A stretch of 17,973 bases of DNA from Halieaceae bacterium UBA3479 (lineage in GTDB: Bacteria; Pseudomonadota; Gammaproteobacteria; Pseudomonadales; Halieaceae), in NCBI GenBank assembly GCA_002377985.1, contig DFQW01000111.1, positions 1-17,973 of the forward strand, given 5' to 3'. Below the pieces are notes generated by a model, which was not told the origin of the DNA, made no database searches, and saw only the letters and a list, made by a program, of their open reading frames with translations. The translations under genes and the position numbers were made by a program. This document shows positions 7,914 to 15,623 of this stretch, one piece after another (positions within the stretch are counted from its first letter, which is position 1; each line of letters opens with the position of its first letter).

Positions 7914-9140
7914 ATGTCGAATCGCGAGACGGCTACTGTACCGCTGACCCCTGATTTCTATCATTACCGGGATGCGCCCATTGATAGTCTCAAGCAGGAT
8001 GCAGAGGGTTTGTGGGTGATCTGGTCCGACAAGCGAATGCGATGCCATCGCTTTTGGTTGCGGGAAAACACCATGGGTCACGGTGGCATCGACCCCGCCA
8101 CCCGTGAAGGCATCATGGACCCTGCTGAGTTATCAGACGCGATGCGGATTGCGGCATTTGAGCTCACCGATTCGGGGGATTTGCGCGTGACCTGGGCGTC
8201 CGAGGGTGAAGAGGAGCCTGTGGTCAGTACCTACCATTCAGGTTGGCTCAGGCATATCGCAGACGGGCAGCACTTGCCCGAGAGCTGGGTGCCAGCGCCC
8301 GAACCTTGGGACGCGAGCACATTGTCTGCACCGCCGCGCCGAAACGCTGACGCTGTACTCAAAGACGATGATGCGCTCTGTGCCATGCTTAACGACCTGC
8401 TGCGCTGGGGCGTTTGTGTGGTGGAACAGGCGCCCACAGAGCCCGGGTTTCTCAATCAACTTGCTGCGCGCATCGGTCCGGTGCGCGACAGTAATTTTGG
8501 GCCGCTTTGGGATGTTAAAGCCGACGTCAATTTGGCGGGTGATGCCAAAACCAACACCACAGCGAATACGGGTTTTCGTCTCGGCCCGCACACCGACCTG
8601 CCCACCCGGGAAATTCCGCCGGGCTTTCAGTTCTTGCATTGCCTCATTAACGAGGCGGACGGTGGTGAATCCACGCTGACCGACGGTGCTGCGTTGATCG
8701 AAGAATTCAAGAGGACCCGACCGGATGATTACGAGATCCTGAGTACTCGGCGCTGGGTATTTTTTAACCGCGGCCCGGGCATTGATCACCGCTTCTCGGC
8801 GCCCGTTATCGACCCACTGGGTGGCGAGGGCGTGCCAACGATTCGCGCTTTCTACCCCGTGCGTGCGTTTCCCGATATGCCGGATGCCGATGTGGGCCCA
8901 GCCTACGCCGCGTTGCGACGATTTCATGCGTTGGCCGATGACCCGCAGTTTGAGCTGACATTCCGGCTCGGGCCTGGTGACATCATGTGCTTTGATAACC
9001 GGCGCGTCATGCACGGCCGTAAGGCATTCTCCGGCTCGGGACAGCGTCACCTGCAGGGTATTTATATCGATCGCGACGAAATTTTGTCGACTGCGCGCGC
9101 AGTAAACCGGGCTTGCGCACGAGATAAACACGTTCAATGA
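7914..9140 (+). CDS. Gamma-butyrobetaine hydroxylase-like Fe(II)/2OG oxygenase
   Basis: 408 aa protein with the two-domain layout of gamma-butyrobetaine/trimethyllysine hydroxylases: an N-terminal small domain (about 25-120, containing FWLRENT) and a C-terminal TauD fold. The iron and 2-oxoglutarate residues are present: H226-x-D228 in GPHTDLP, H367 in RVMHGRKAF, and R378. The LHCLINEADGG segment is typical of the family. In known members this enzyme converts gamma-butyrobetaine to L-carnitine, which the next two genes would degrade. There are two oddities. The N-terminal domain has no CxC/CxxC zinc cysteines after WLREN. By eye-alignment to the human enzyme the cation cage reads F195, W199 and N218, where Tyr, Trp and Tyr are expected. 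The start at 7914 is preferred because homology begins here, though GAGG at 7898-7901 is a distant ribosome site. Substrate could therefore be a relative of gamma-butyrobetaine. Confidence 0.88.
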   Translation: MSNRETATVPLTPDFYHYRDAPIDSLKQDAEGLWVIWSDKRMRCHRFWLRENTMGHGGIDPATREGIMDPAELSDAMRIAAFELTDSGDLRVTWASEGEEEPVVSTYHSGWLRHIADGQHLPESWVPAPEPWDASTLSAPPRRNADAVLKDDDALCAMLNDLLRWGVCVVEQAPTEPGFLNQLAARIGPVRDSNFGPLWDVKADVNLAGDAKTNTTANTGFRLGPHTDLPTREIPPGFQFLHCLINEADGGESTLTDGAALIEEFKRTRPDDYEILSTRRWVFFNRGPGIDHRFSAPVIDPLGGEGVPTIRAFYPVRAFPDMPDADVGPAYAALRRFHALADDPQFELTFRLGPGDIMCFDNRRVMHGRKAFSGSGQRHLQGIYIDRDEILSTARAVNRACARDKHVQ

Positions 9141-9264
9141 GAACGATGTGAGAAACTGCTAGCGTGAGGTAAATCAGTTGGCGCGCTGAGTCGCGGTGAC
9201 GCACGGTCGCTGCCTGACCCCTCGGTAAGAAAGGCGGGGATCGCGACAATAGAGAGGACTGACC

Positions 9265-10176
9265 ATGCCATTGGCCATGCGAGAAAAGGTATTCATCACT
9301 GCCGCCCTCACGGGTTCGGGTAGCACTCAGGACCGGAGCGATAAAGTACCGCGTAGCCCGGAGCAAATCGCCAGCGCAGCAATCGATGCTGCGAAAGCGG
9401 GTGCGGCGGTGGTGCACTGTCACGTGCGTGACCCCGAGACGGGCGCCCCAGATCGCGCCGTACATCTCTACCGCGAAGTGGTGGAGCGAATCAGGGCGTC
9501 CGATACGGATGTGGTCATCAACCTGACCGCAGGGATGGGAGGTGACATTGTTTTTGGGCCTACCACTGCACCGTTGCCGCTGAGCGAGCAGGGGACCGAC
9601 ATGGTGTCGGCCGCAGAGCGTGTTGCGCATCTGGAGGCCTGCTTGCCCGAGATCGCCACCCTCGATTGCGGCACCATGAATTTTGCCGAGGCCGATTATG
9701 TGATGACCAATACGCCCGGCATGCTGCGGGATATGGCAAGCCGTATGGCGGCGCTGGATATTCGCATCGAGATTGAAGCCTTCGATACCGGGCACCTTTG
9801 GTTGGCAAAACAGTTGGTTAGTGAGGGGCTGATTCCTGCACCGGTGATGGTGCAGCTGTGCATGGGCGTACCTTGGGGGGCGCCCGATGATCTCAATACG
9901 TTTATGGCAATGGTGAACAACGTACCATCCGATTGGCTTTATTCTGCCTTCTCGATTGGCCGGCATCAGATGGCCTATGTTGCCGCGGCGGTGCTCTCTG
10001 GCGCCAATGTGCGCGTGGGCCTTGAGGATAACCTTTGGCTGGAGCGCGGGCGGTTGGCGACCAATGCAGAGCTGGTGGCGCGGGCGGTTACCATTGTCGA
10101 AGCGATGGGTGTTGGGATCATGACGCCCGAAGAGGTGCGAGCTGAGCTCCAGCTGACCAAGCGGGCATTACCCTGA
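9265..10176 (+). CDS. cdhC: BKACE (DUF849) beta-keto acid cleavage enzyme, probable 3-dehydrocarnitine cleavage
   Basis: 303 aa, the normal length for the zinc-dependent beta-keto acid cleavage enzyme family. Metal-binding H51 and H53 are in VVHCHVRDPETG, and the second motif R250...E254-D255 (in VRVGLEDNLW) has the same spacing as the catalytic Arg/Glu/Asp of the characterised 3-keto-5-aminohexanoate cleavage enzyme. In the carnitine pathway this type of enzyme combines 3-dehydrocarnitine with acetyl-CoA to give betainyl-CoA and acetoacetate. That substrate is inferred chiefly from the gene being directly coupled to L-carnitine dehydrogenase. AGGA at 9255-9258 with 6-base spacing supports the start. 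The upstream 124-base gap shows no clear promoter. Confidence 0.93.
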   Translation: MPLAMREKVFITAALTGSGSTQDRSDKVPRSPEQIASAAIDAAKAGAAVVHCHVRDPETGAPDRAVHLYREVVERIRASDTDVVINLTAGMGGDIVFGPTTAPLPLSEQGTDMVSAAERVAHLEACLPEIATLDCGTMNFAEADYVMTNTPGMLRDMASRMAALDIRIEIEAFDTGHLWLAKQLVSEGLIPAPVMVQLCMGVPWGAPDDLNTFMAMVNNVPSDWLYSAFSIGRHQMAYVAAAVLSGANVRVGLEDNLWLERGRLATNAELVARAVTIVEAMGVGIMTPEEVRAELQLTKRALP

Positions 10177-11147
10177 TGCCGACAGCCGCGATAGTAGGAG
10201 GGGGTGTTATCGGTTCGGCCTGGGCCTCCCGGTTTTTGTTATATGGATGGGACGTTCGCTTCTTCGACCCCGCGCCCAACGCCGAAGTGGTGCTCAATAA
10301 GGTCTTGGATAAAGCGCGGCGTTGGGTGCCGCAGATCATCGATACCCTCCCCAGCGAGGGATCGCTCACGGTGTGTCGCGAGCTATCTGACACAGTAGCG
10401 GGCGCAGACTGGATACAGGAATCCACCCCGGAGCGCCTTGAGATTAAACACGCTGTGCTGCGCCAGATTCAGGCGGCCTGTGCCCCCACAGCGATAATTG
10501 GTTCTTCAACCTCAGGATTCATGCCCTCGGAATTGCAGGAGGGGTCTGGTCGACCTGAGCAAATTTTGGTGGCACATCCCTACAACCCCGTTTATCTATT
10601 GCCCATTGTTGAAGTGGTTCCGTCGGCGGTGGTGCCTGAGGACCGGGTGCAGCGAGCGGAAGCGAACCTGCGCGATATCGGTATGAAACCGATTACGCTT
10701 CGGGCAGAGATTCCGGCCCACGTGGGTGATCGGCTACTCGAAGCGGTCTGGCGCGAAGCACTTTGGCTGATCAAAGACGGTGTGGCGACGACCGAGCAGA
10801 TCGACGACATCATGACCCATGGCTTTGGCTTGCGGTGGGCGCAGAAAGGACTCTTTGAAACCTACCGGACGGCAGGCGGCGAGGCCGGCATGAAGCATTT
10901 TCTCGAGCAGTTTGGGCCGTGCTTGCAGTGGCCCTGGACGAAGCTGACCGATGTACCGGATCTGGATGATGATTTGATTAATCTCATTGTGTCGCAGTCA
11001 GATGCGCAAGCGGCCGGCCGGTCAGTGAGTGAACTGGAGGATGAGCGGGATGCGAACCTGGTGGCGATTCTCAACGCGCTGCGACATGAGGACAGGGCGG
11101 CCGGCGCCTTTTTAAATCAGCTTGCGTCCGTTGAGGCGCGTCAGTAA
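10176..11147 (+). CDS. cdhA: L-carnitine dehydrogenase (3-hydroxyacyl-CoA dehydrogenase fold)
   Basis: 323 aa NAD-dependent dehydrogenase that oxidises L-carnitine to 3-dehydrocarnitine in the cytoplasm. The Rossmann motif GGGVIG is at residues 8-13 and D31 ends strand beta-2, favouring NAD. The family segments QESTPERLEIK (81-91), IGSSTSG (108-114) and AHPYNPVYLLPIVE (133-146) are clear, with H134 and E146 as the likely catalytic pair. The ATG shares one base with the cdhC stop (TGATG), and there is no strong ribosome site, so translational coupling is expected. The protein is the single-domain form. Some relatives are fused to a C-terminal thioesterase domain, which is absent here. Together with cdhC this pairing strongly marks a carnitine catabolic operon. 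Confidence 0.94.
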   Translation: MPTAAIVGGGVIGSAWASRFLLYGWDVRFFDPAPNAEVVLNKVLDKARRWVPQIIDTLPSEGSLTVCRELSDTVAGADWIQESTPERLEIKHAVLRQIQAACAPTAIIGSSTSGFMPSELQEGSGRPEQILVAHPYNPVYLLPIVEVVPSAVVPEDRVQRAEANLRDIGMKPITLRAEIPAHVGDRLLEAVWREALWLIKDGVATTEQIDDIMTHGFGLRWAQKGLFETYRTAGGEAGMKHFLEQFGPCLQWPWTKLTDVPDLDDDLINLIVSQSDAQAAGRSVSELEDERDANLVAILNALRHEDRAAGAFLNQLASVEARQ

Positions 11148-11183
11148 CAGGACTCTCATGATGCGGCGTGGATTTCAGGTTTG

Positions 11184-11198
11184 CTTGCGCGCCGCAAG
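11184..11198. repeat. Hairpin after the carnitine genes
   Basis: CTTGCG-CGC-CGCAAG is a perfect 6-bp stem with a 3-base loop, 37 bases after the cdhA stop and about 90 bases before the phosphodiesterase start. No T-run follows. It may be a processing or attenuation element or chance. Confidence 0.3.
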
Positions 11199-11284
11199 AG
11201 CATTGCCGGTTCTCAGAGAATCTGTGGTGACAAAATTCATTCAGGCAGGCGGACAGTGCGCCGCGTCGGTGACAGAGGTCGCCC

Positions 11285-12061
11285 GTGTCTGAGACATCGC
11301 TTGCTACAGTCCCGGGCCGTCTGCAGTCCTCGCAGGTTTGTGCTCACCGGGGGGCTAGCGGTCATTACCCCGAAAACACGCAGGTCGCCTTTGATGCGGC
11401 TGCAGCGCTGGGCGCAGGGTGGATCGAGACCGATGTGCAGCAGCTCGCTGACGGCGAGCTCGTTATTTTCCATGACGAAACGCTGGGCCGTACCGCCCGT
11501 GGCGAGGGCGACATCCGCGAGATGACTTGGCCCGAGGTCGCCGTGCTCGATGTGGGAAGCTGGAAACGATCAGAATTCGCCGGTGAGCGGCCCATTCGCC
11601 CCAACGCGCTAATGGCATGGCAGGCAGCGGCGCCGGATCGCCCGACCATTATCTGGGAGATCAAATGCGATGACGGCTACCCCACCGCCGCCCAGCGGAT
11701 CGCCGGCGCACTGGCCGCAGAGATCGAGGCGCATCCTGGGCATCGTTGTGTGGTCTCGAGTTTTAACCGCGAGGCACTGACTGCGATTCGTCCGTTGCTT
11801 CCGACGACACCCATGGCGTTAATTGTTGAGGCGCTGCCAACCGATGCCGTCAGTTTTTGCCGGGAACAGGGTCTTGAGGGCCTGCACCTGGATGGCCATC
11901 AGCTGGATGCCAACTCGGCGCAGCGCATTTTGTCAGCGGGTCTGGCATTGCGCTGTTACACCATCAATTCAGAGACAGAGGCGATGCGCTTGCTGGAGAT
12001 GGGGGTCGAGGTAATCATGACCGACTTCCCCGAGCGTTTTCTTACGGCCCTCGATCCATAA
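11285..12061 (+). CDS. Glycerophosphodiester phosphodiesterase (GDPD)
   Basis: 258 aa cytoplasmic-type GDPD (UgpQ-like length, no signal peptide). The barrel's catalytic residues are visible: H21-R22 in AHRGASGHYPENT, E30-N31, E48 and D50 in WIETDVQ, H63 in IFHDETLGRT, and E125/K127 in IWEIKCDD. Such enzymes split glycerophosphodiesters such as glycerophosphocholine into glycerol 3-phosphate and the alcohol (choline). The start is GTG at 11285, with AGAGG at 11274-11278 spaced 6 bases. It lies 137 bases after L-carnitine dehydrogenase on the same strand and may be co-transcribed. With choline dehydrogenase farther downstream, glycerophosphocholine is the natural substrate guess. Confidence 0.93.
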   Translation: MSETSLATVPGRLQSSQVCAHRGASGHYPENTQVAFDAAAALGAGWIETDVQQLADGELVIFHDETLGRTARGEGDIREMTWPEVAVLDVGSWKRSEFAGERPIRPNALMAWQAAAPDRPTIIWEIKCDDGYPTAAQRIAGALAAEIEAHPGHRCVVSSFNREALTAIRPLLPTTPMALIVEALPTDAVSFCREQGLEGLHLDGHQLDANSAQRILSAGLALRCYTINSETEAMRLLEMGVEVIMTDFPERFLTALDP

Positions 12062-12067
12062 TCGCGT

Positions 12068-12084
12068 TGCCGGCAGGTCCGGCA
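12068..12084. terminator. Hairpin between convergent GDPD and oxygenase genes
   Basis: TGCCGG-CAGGT-CCGGCA is a perfect 6-bp GC-rich stem with a 5-base loop, starting 7 bases after the GDPD stop in an 81-base convergent gap. It lacks a proper U-run, so intrinsic termination is uncertain, but its place suits a bidirectional transcript end. Confidence 0.4.
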
Positions 12085-12142
12085 GAAACACTTGATCGCA
12101 TGCGGCAGGGGCGAGATGCGCAGCGCTCCAGCGCGATGAAGA

Positions 12143-13120
12143 TCAATCAGTCAGGGTGCCCAAATCAAAGCCACTGTTACTGGATTTATTGCTCAACCAG
12201 TTGGTGCGCCAGACTTCTCGCGAGACGGCCCCTACGGGGACGGCGTCTCTGTGATAACCGTTCTGACAGGTAATGAGTGGCGCGACTACGACGTCGTGCC
12301 GAGGCACCATGAAGAACGGAAAGCTGTAACGCTCCCGTCCTGACGTGTTAACAACTTTGTGGGGCGTTGAAACAAACAGCCCTCCCGACCAGAGCTCGAG
12401 CAAGTCGCCAATGTTGACGACCATGGTGCCCGGTGGTGCGGACACCTCCAGCCACTCCTTTGAATCTCGCGGGCGCAGCCATAGTCCGCCCACCGGATCG
12501 GGAAAGAGCAGTGTCAGCGCGTCGGTATCCTTGTGCGGATGAATGCCAAAGCGCTTGCTATCGGCCGCGACCGGCGGGTAGTGCAGCAGCGTCATGTTGG
12601 TCAGCGGGTATTCAAACAGTGACAAAAAAGCTGCTTCGTCAACGTCCATGATGCGGGCAATGAGCCGCAGCAGCCGCTCACCGGCAGCGTTACAGGCGTG
12701 CCAGAACGCCAGTACCGCCGCTTTAAGCGCATCGCCATCCGGTGGCCATTGGTTGGGCCCGTAAAGATCGCACTGAGCACGAATGGCATCGTTGGGCTCG
12801 ACCTCGAGGTGTAACTTATAGCCCTCGTACTGATCCGCGGTAGTGCCCGGGTGATCGTGCGCGGCATTGGGGGAGAAAAAACCGAGGGGAATGTAGCCGC
12901 GATAATTCTCGGGCTCAATCCTATCTGCCAGCTTGTCGGGCAGGGGACGATCAAAGTACTTCACCGTCTGATGTCGCAATTCGCCGACCAGTGTTTCGGG
13001 CACGCCGTGTCCGGCAACCAGCACAAAACCGATGTCGCACAAAGCCTGTGCGAGCACTGGGACGATGTGCTCGTCTTGATTGCGCAGGTCGATGAGCGGG
13101 ATTGAGGCGGCAGGTGTCAT
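12143..13120 (-). CDS. Isopenicillin N synthase-like Fe(II)/2OG oxygenase
   Basis: 325 aa oxygenase of the IPNS/DIOX-N family. It opens with IPLIDL and has the N-terminal GFVLVAGHGVP motif (31-41). The iron ligands are H196-x-D198 in IHPHKDTDALTLL and H254 in STPHKVV; R264-Y-S266 is the RxS motif that binds 2-oxoglutarate. All residues needed for activity are present. Relatives act on many small molecules, such as hydroxylation or ring closure in metabolite synthesis and breakdown, so the substrate cannot be named. The start has no good ribosome site, but the conserved N-terminus fits well. It is transcribed against its neighbours and divergently from the phosphodiesterase-MFS-betA operon, possibly sharing control with it. 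It is the third 2OG oxygenase in the window and belongs to a different branch from the other two. Confidence 0.92.
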   Translation of the reverse strand: MTPAASIPLIDLRNQDEHIVPVLAQALCDIGFVLVAGHGVPETLVGELRHQTVKYFDRPLPDKLADRIEPENYRGYIPLGFFSPNAAHDHPGTTADQYEGYKLHLEVEPNDAIRAQCDLYGPNQWPPDGDALKAAVLAFWHACNAAGERLLRLIARIMDVDEAAFLSLFEYPLTNMTLLHYPPVAADSKRFGIHPHKDTDALTLLFPDPVGGLWLRPRDSKEWLEVSAPPGTMVVNIGDLLELWSGGLFVSTPHKVVNTSGRERYSFPFFMVPRHDVVVAPLITCQNGYHRDAVPVGAVSREVWRTNWLSNKSSNSGFDLGTLTD

Positions 13121-13390
13121 TGGGATTGGTTCAGTCTAGTAGGCCAACGTGGGCCGTGCAGCTGCAATAATGTGGCGTGCGCAGATCATCATTGATTTTT
13201 CGACCGGGAGTAAAGCTTTTCGATAACGGCACTATCGCGCCGTGTTCCGCAGTCGGCATAATGAAGAACGGATCATGACGAGAAACCGCGAATGAAACTG
13301 CCGCTTAAAACAGTCACGAGCAGAATAGATCAGCGTCGTGATTGCCTGCCTTGGGATTCCCGGTTTATCAGCCTGCGGGGGATAGTGACA
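13121..13390. promoter_or_regulatory. Divergent control region with palindromes
   Basis: 270 bases between the minus-strand oxygenase and the plus-strand phosphodiesterase operon. It contains a perfect 10-bp palindrome TGCAGCTGCA (13157-13166) and an inverted repeat CGATA-N7-TATCG (13221-13237), either of which could be a regulator site. CATAAT at 13257-13262 matches the -10 box at 5 of 6 positions but has no convincing -35. A frame open from ATG 13292 into the downstream gene is not supported as coding. No other gene is seen. Confidence 0.4.
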
Positions 13391-14368
13391 ATGCGCATTG
13401 CGCGCGATGTCGCATTTGCCGCGATCCTGTGGATGAGTTTCGCGGGTTTGTGCTCGGCGGCTACTGCGGGCGCCACGCCCAAGGCGATTTTTGTGATCCT
13501 CGACGGCATTCCGGCTGATGTTATCGAGCGCGTCTCCACCCCTACTATTGACGCGATTGCGTCACAAGGCGGATACACCCGGGCAGTGACGGGCGGTCCT
13601 GTAGGTCAGCCCGGAGAGACACCCACAGTGTCGGCACCCGGCTACATGAGCCTTGTCACTGGCACCTGGGCCAATAAGCACAATGTGTATGACAACTATG
13701 ATTTGTCACCCAATTACGATTACTGGAACCTGTTTCGACTGGTAAAGCACGAGCGCCCCGCGTTGCGGATTGGGATCTTTTCTACATGGATTGATAACCG
13801 CACGGTATTGTTGGGTGAGGGCAAGTCCGAGGCAGGCGGGTTTCTGTTTGATCACGTGATTGACGGGCTTGAGCTAGATACGGCGCGCTTTCCCACGCAG
13901 CCAATGGATCGACAAATCGCCTTGGTGGATTGGGCTATTGCTGATGAGGGCGCGGCAGTAATTGCTCAGGAGGCTCCCGATTTGTCATGGTTCTATCTTC
14001 AGTACACCGATGAAATTGGTCATGAATATGGCGATGGCCCAGAGTTTGATCAGGCCGTGATGGATATGGATGCCCGCCTCGAGAAGATCTGGGCGGCGGT
14101 GTCAGCGCGTCAGCAGGCCTATAACGAGGATTGGTTGGTGGTCGTAACCACCGATCATGGTCGCGACGGAGAAACGGGTCGCGAACACGAAGGGCACACC
14201 GAGCGAGAGAGAACGATCTGGATTGCCTGCAATAGTCAGCGACTTTCGTCGAGGTTCAAAGACATCCCCGAAATTGTGGACATCTATCCTTCCATCGCCC
14301 GACACATGGGGATTACGATCCCGGAAGCCATTGCAAGTCAACTGGACGGCCGGTCTTTCATCGATTAG
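13391..14368 (+). CDS. Exported NPP-type phosphodiesterase/alkaline phosphatase-superfamily hydrolase
   Basis: 325 aa with a signal peptide (about 1-23, ending LCSAA), so periplasmic or secreted. The alkaline-phosphatase-superfamily metal site of nucleotide pyrophosphatase/phosphodiesterases is complete by eye: D38 in VILDGIP, nucleophile position S81 in PTVSAPGYMSLVTG (Thr in most NPPs), D207 and H211 in YTDEIGHEYG, D255-H256 in VTTDHG, and H269 in EGHT. The start at 13391 is set by GGGGGA (13377-13382) and the signal peptide; the frame opens at 13292 without support. It is first in an operon with an MFS carrier, choline dehydrogenase and a BCCT-like protein. NPP6-type enzymes cleave glycerophosphocholine, so a choline phosphodiester is a good candidate, but this is inference. 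Confidence 0.9.
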   Translation: MRIARDVAFAAILWMSFAGLCSAATAGATPKAIFVILDGIPADVIERVSTPTIDAIASQGGYTRAVTGGPVGQPGETPTVSAPGYMSLVTGTWANKHNVYDNYDLSPNYDYWNLFRLVKHERPALRIGIFSTWIDNRTVLLGEGKSEAGGFLFDHVIDGLELDTARFPTQPMDRQIALVDWAIADEGAAVIAQEAPDLSWFYLQYTDEIGHEYGDGPEFDQAVMDMDARLEKIWAAVSARQQAYNEDWLVVVTTDHGRDGETGREHEGHTERERTIWIACNSQRLSSRFKDIPEIVDIYPSIARHMGITIPEAIASQLDGRSFID

Positions 14369-14378
14369 AGGTAGCGCC

Positions 14379-15623
14379 ATGAACCGAGCTCGCATCGCCA
14401 CTTACGCACAGGTCATGATTATTGCGCTGGCCGCATCGGTCATCTATAGCGCCCCTTACCTGCGACAGCTCTTTAAAACCTCGTTGCTGGAGGCGTTTTC
14501 GCTGACCGAGGCGCAGCTGGGTAACCTGAGTAGCACTTATGCGCTGGCCTGTCTGATCTGCTACATCCCCGGTGGTTGGTTGGCCGATCGGGTTGAGGCC
14601 CGCAAGTTGCTCGTGATTGCGCTCTTCGCCAGCGCCGCAAGTTATGCCTGGTACGCGACGATTCCCAGTTATGAGGAATTACTGGTCATCTACGCCTCCT
14701 GGGGTGTGATCGGTGTCGGCATTTTGTGGGCCGCCATGTTCAAGCAGGTCAGGCTTCTGGGCGGTGGCGCTGAACAGGGTCGGCTTTTCGGGAGCCTGGA
14801 GGGCGCGCGCGGGTTGTTTGAGGCTATTTTGCTGACGGTCGGCACATTTATTTTCGGGCTGTTTGCCACCCGTGAACTGGGAATGATCAATGTCATTGTC
14901 CTTTACACCGTGTGCTCCGCCATCCTCGGCGTGGTGCTCATGTTCTGGAAACCGAAAATTGCGGCGGAATCACCCGCGGATCGAGAGACCATCCGCTGGT
15001 CTGATTTATTGATTATTGTTCGCCAGCCCAGCATCTGGCTGCTGTGCATTATTTTATCGGCGCTCTATCACGTGTTCTGGGCAACTATCGAGTTTCCGAG
15101 CTTCGCCGAAACCGGGGGATTCGAGATGACTCTCGCCGCCGCCACCGCGCTGGGCGCGGCGAAGCTGTGGATGCGTTTCCCCGGGGGCATCCTCGCGGGA
15201 GTGGTGGGTGATCGCATCGGCAATCCCTTGACGATGATCTGGCTGTTTATGCTATCGATAGTGGCTTGTCTGTATCTGGCGCTGATGCCCACCACACCCG
15301 ATTGGGCATGGACCCTGTGGGTATTTATCTTTCCCTTTGCGTTGCTGGCTTACGGCCTGCGCGGCGTTTTTTGGGCGCTCCTGTATAACTGCCCCATCCC
15401 CACCCGTGTTTTGGGGACTGCGATTGGCGTGGTGTCAATTATTGGATATAGCCCCGACGCCTATGTCCCGCAGGTGGCGGCGTGGCTCCATACCCACTAC
15501 GACACCACCACGGCGTATCAGGGATTCTTTGCTTATGTTGCGGCAGTCGCGGCAATTGGTATGGTCGCTTCGTGGGCGCTGTACCGGCTGACCTTGCGCC
15601 ACGCCGGGGGCGACGCCCCATGA
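14379..15623 (+). CDS. MFS transporter
   Basis: 414 aa inner-membrane carrier with about 12 hydrophobic segments. The cytoplasmic loop motif A appears as [12 protein letters not shown] (65-76) after the second segment, with a degenerate repeat ([11 protein letters not shown]) in the second half, the usual MFS duplication. AGAGGT at 14367-14372, which overlaps the preceding stop, lies 6 bases before the ATG. The open frame from 14157 overlaps the phosphodiesterase and is rejected. Its stop overlaps the betA ATG (ATGA), so the operon is tightly coupled. The substrate is not recognisable. Release products of the upstream phosphodiesterase, or an organic phosphate, are possible. Confidence 0.92.
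   Translation: MNRARIATYAQVMIIALAASVIYSAPYLRQLFKTSLLEAFSLTEAQLGNLSSTYALACLICYIPGGWLADRVEARKLLVIALFASAASYAWYATIPSYEELLVIYASWGVIGVGILWAAMFKQVRLLGGGAEQGRLFGSLEGARGLFEAILLTVGTFIFGLFATRELGMINVIVLYTVCSAILGVVLMFWKPKIAAESPADRETIRWSDLLIIVRQPSIWLLCIILSALYHVFWATIEFPSFAETGGFEMTLAAATALGAAKLWMRFPGGILAGVVGDRIGNPLTMIWLFMLSIVACLYLALMPTTPDWAWTLWVFIFPFALLAYGLRGVFWALLYNCPIPTRVLGTAIGVVSIIGYSPDAYVPQVAAWLHTHYDTTTAYQGFFAYVAAVAAIGMVASWALYRLTLRHAGGDAP

Noticed and set aside
8238..9966. Two long minus-strand open frames (299 and 319 codons) opposite the hydroxylase and BKACE genes
   Set aside because: They are antisense shadows of two well-supported plus-strand genes in GC-rich DNA. Their translations show no domain motif and have unusual Arg/His/Cys-rich composition.
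14157..14378. Upstream extension of the MFS gene
   Set aside because: It lies in another frame inside the phosphodiesterase gene over its metal-binding motifs; ATG 14379 has an ideal ribosome site and starts the first membrane segment region.
15482..15619. Upstream extension of betA into the MFS gene
   Set aside because: BetA similarity begins at [12 protein letters not shown] (15620), with a stop-start overlap and a ribosome site.
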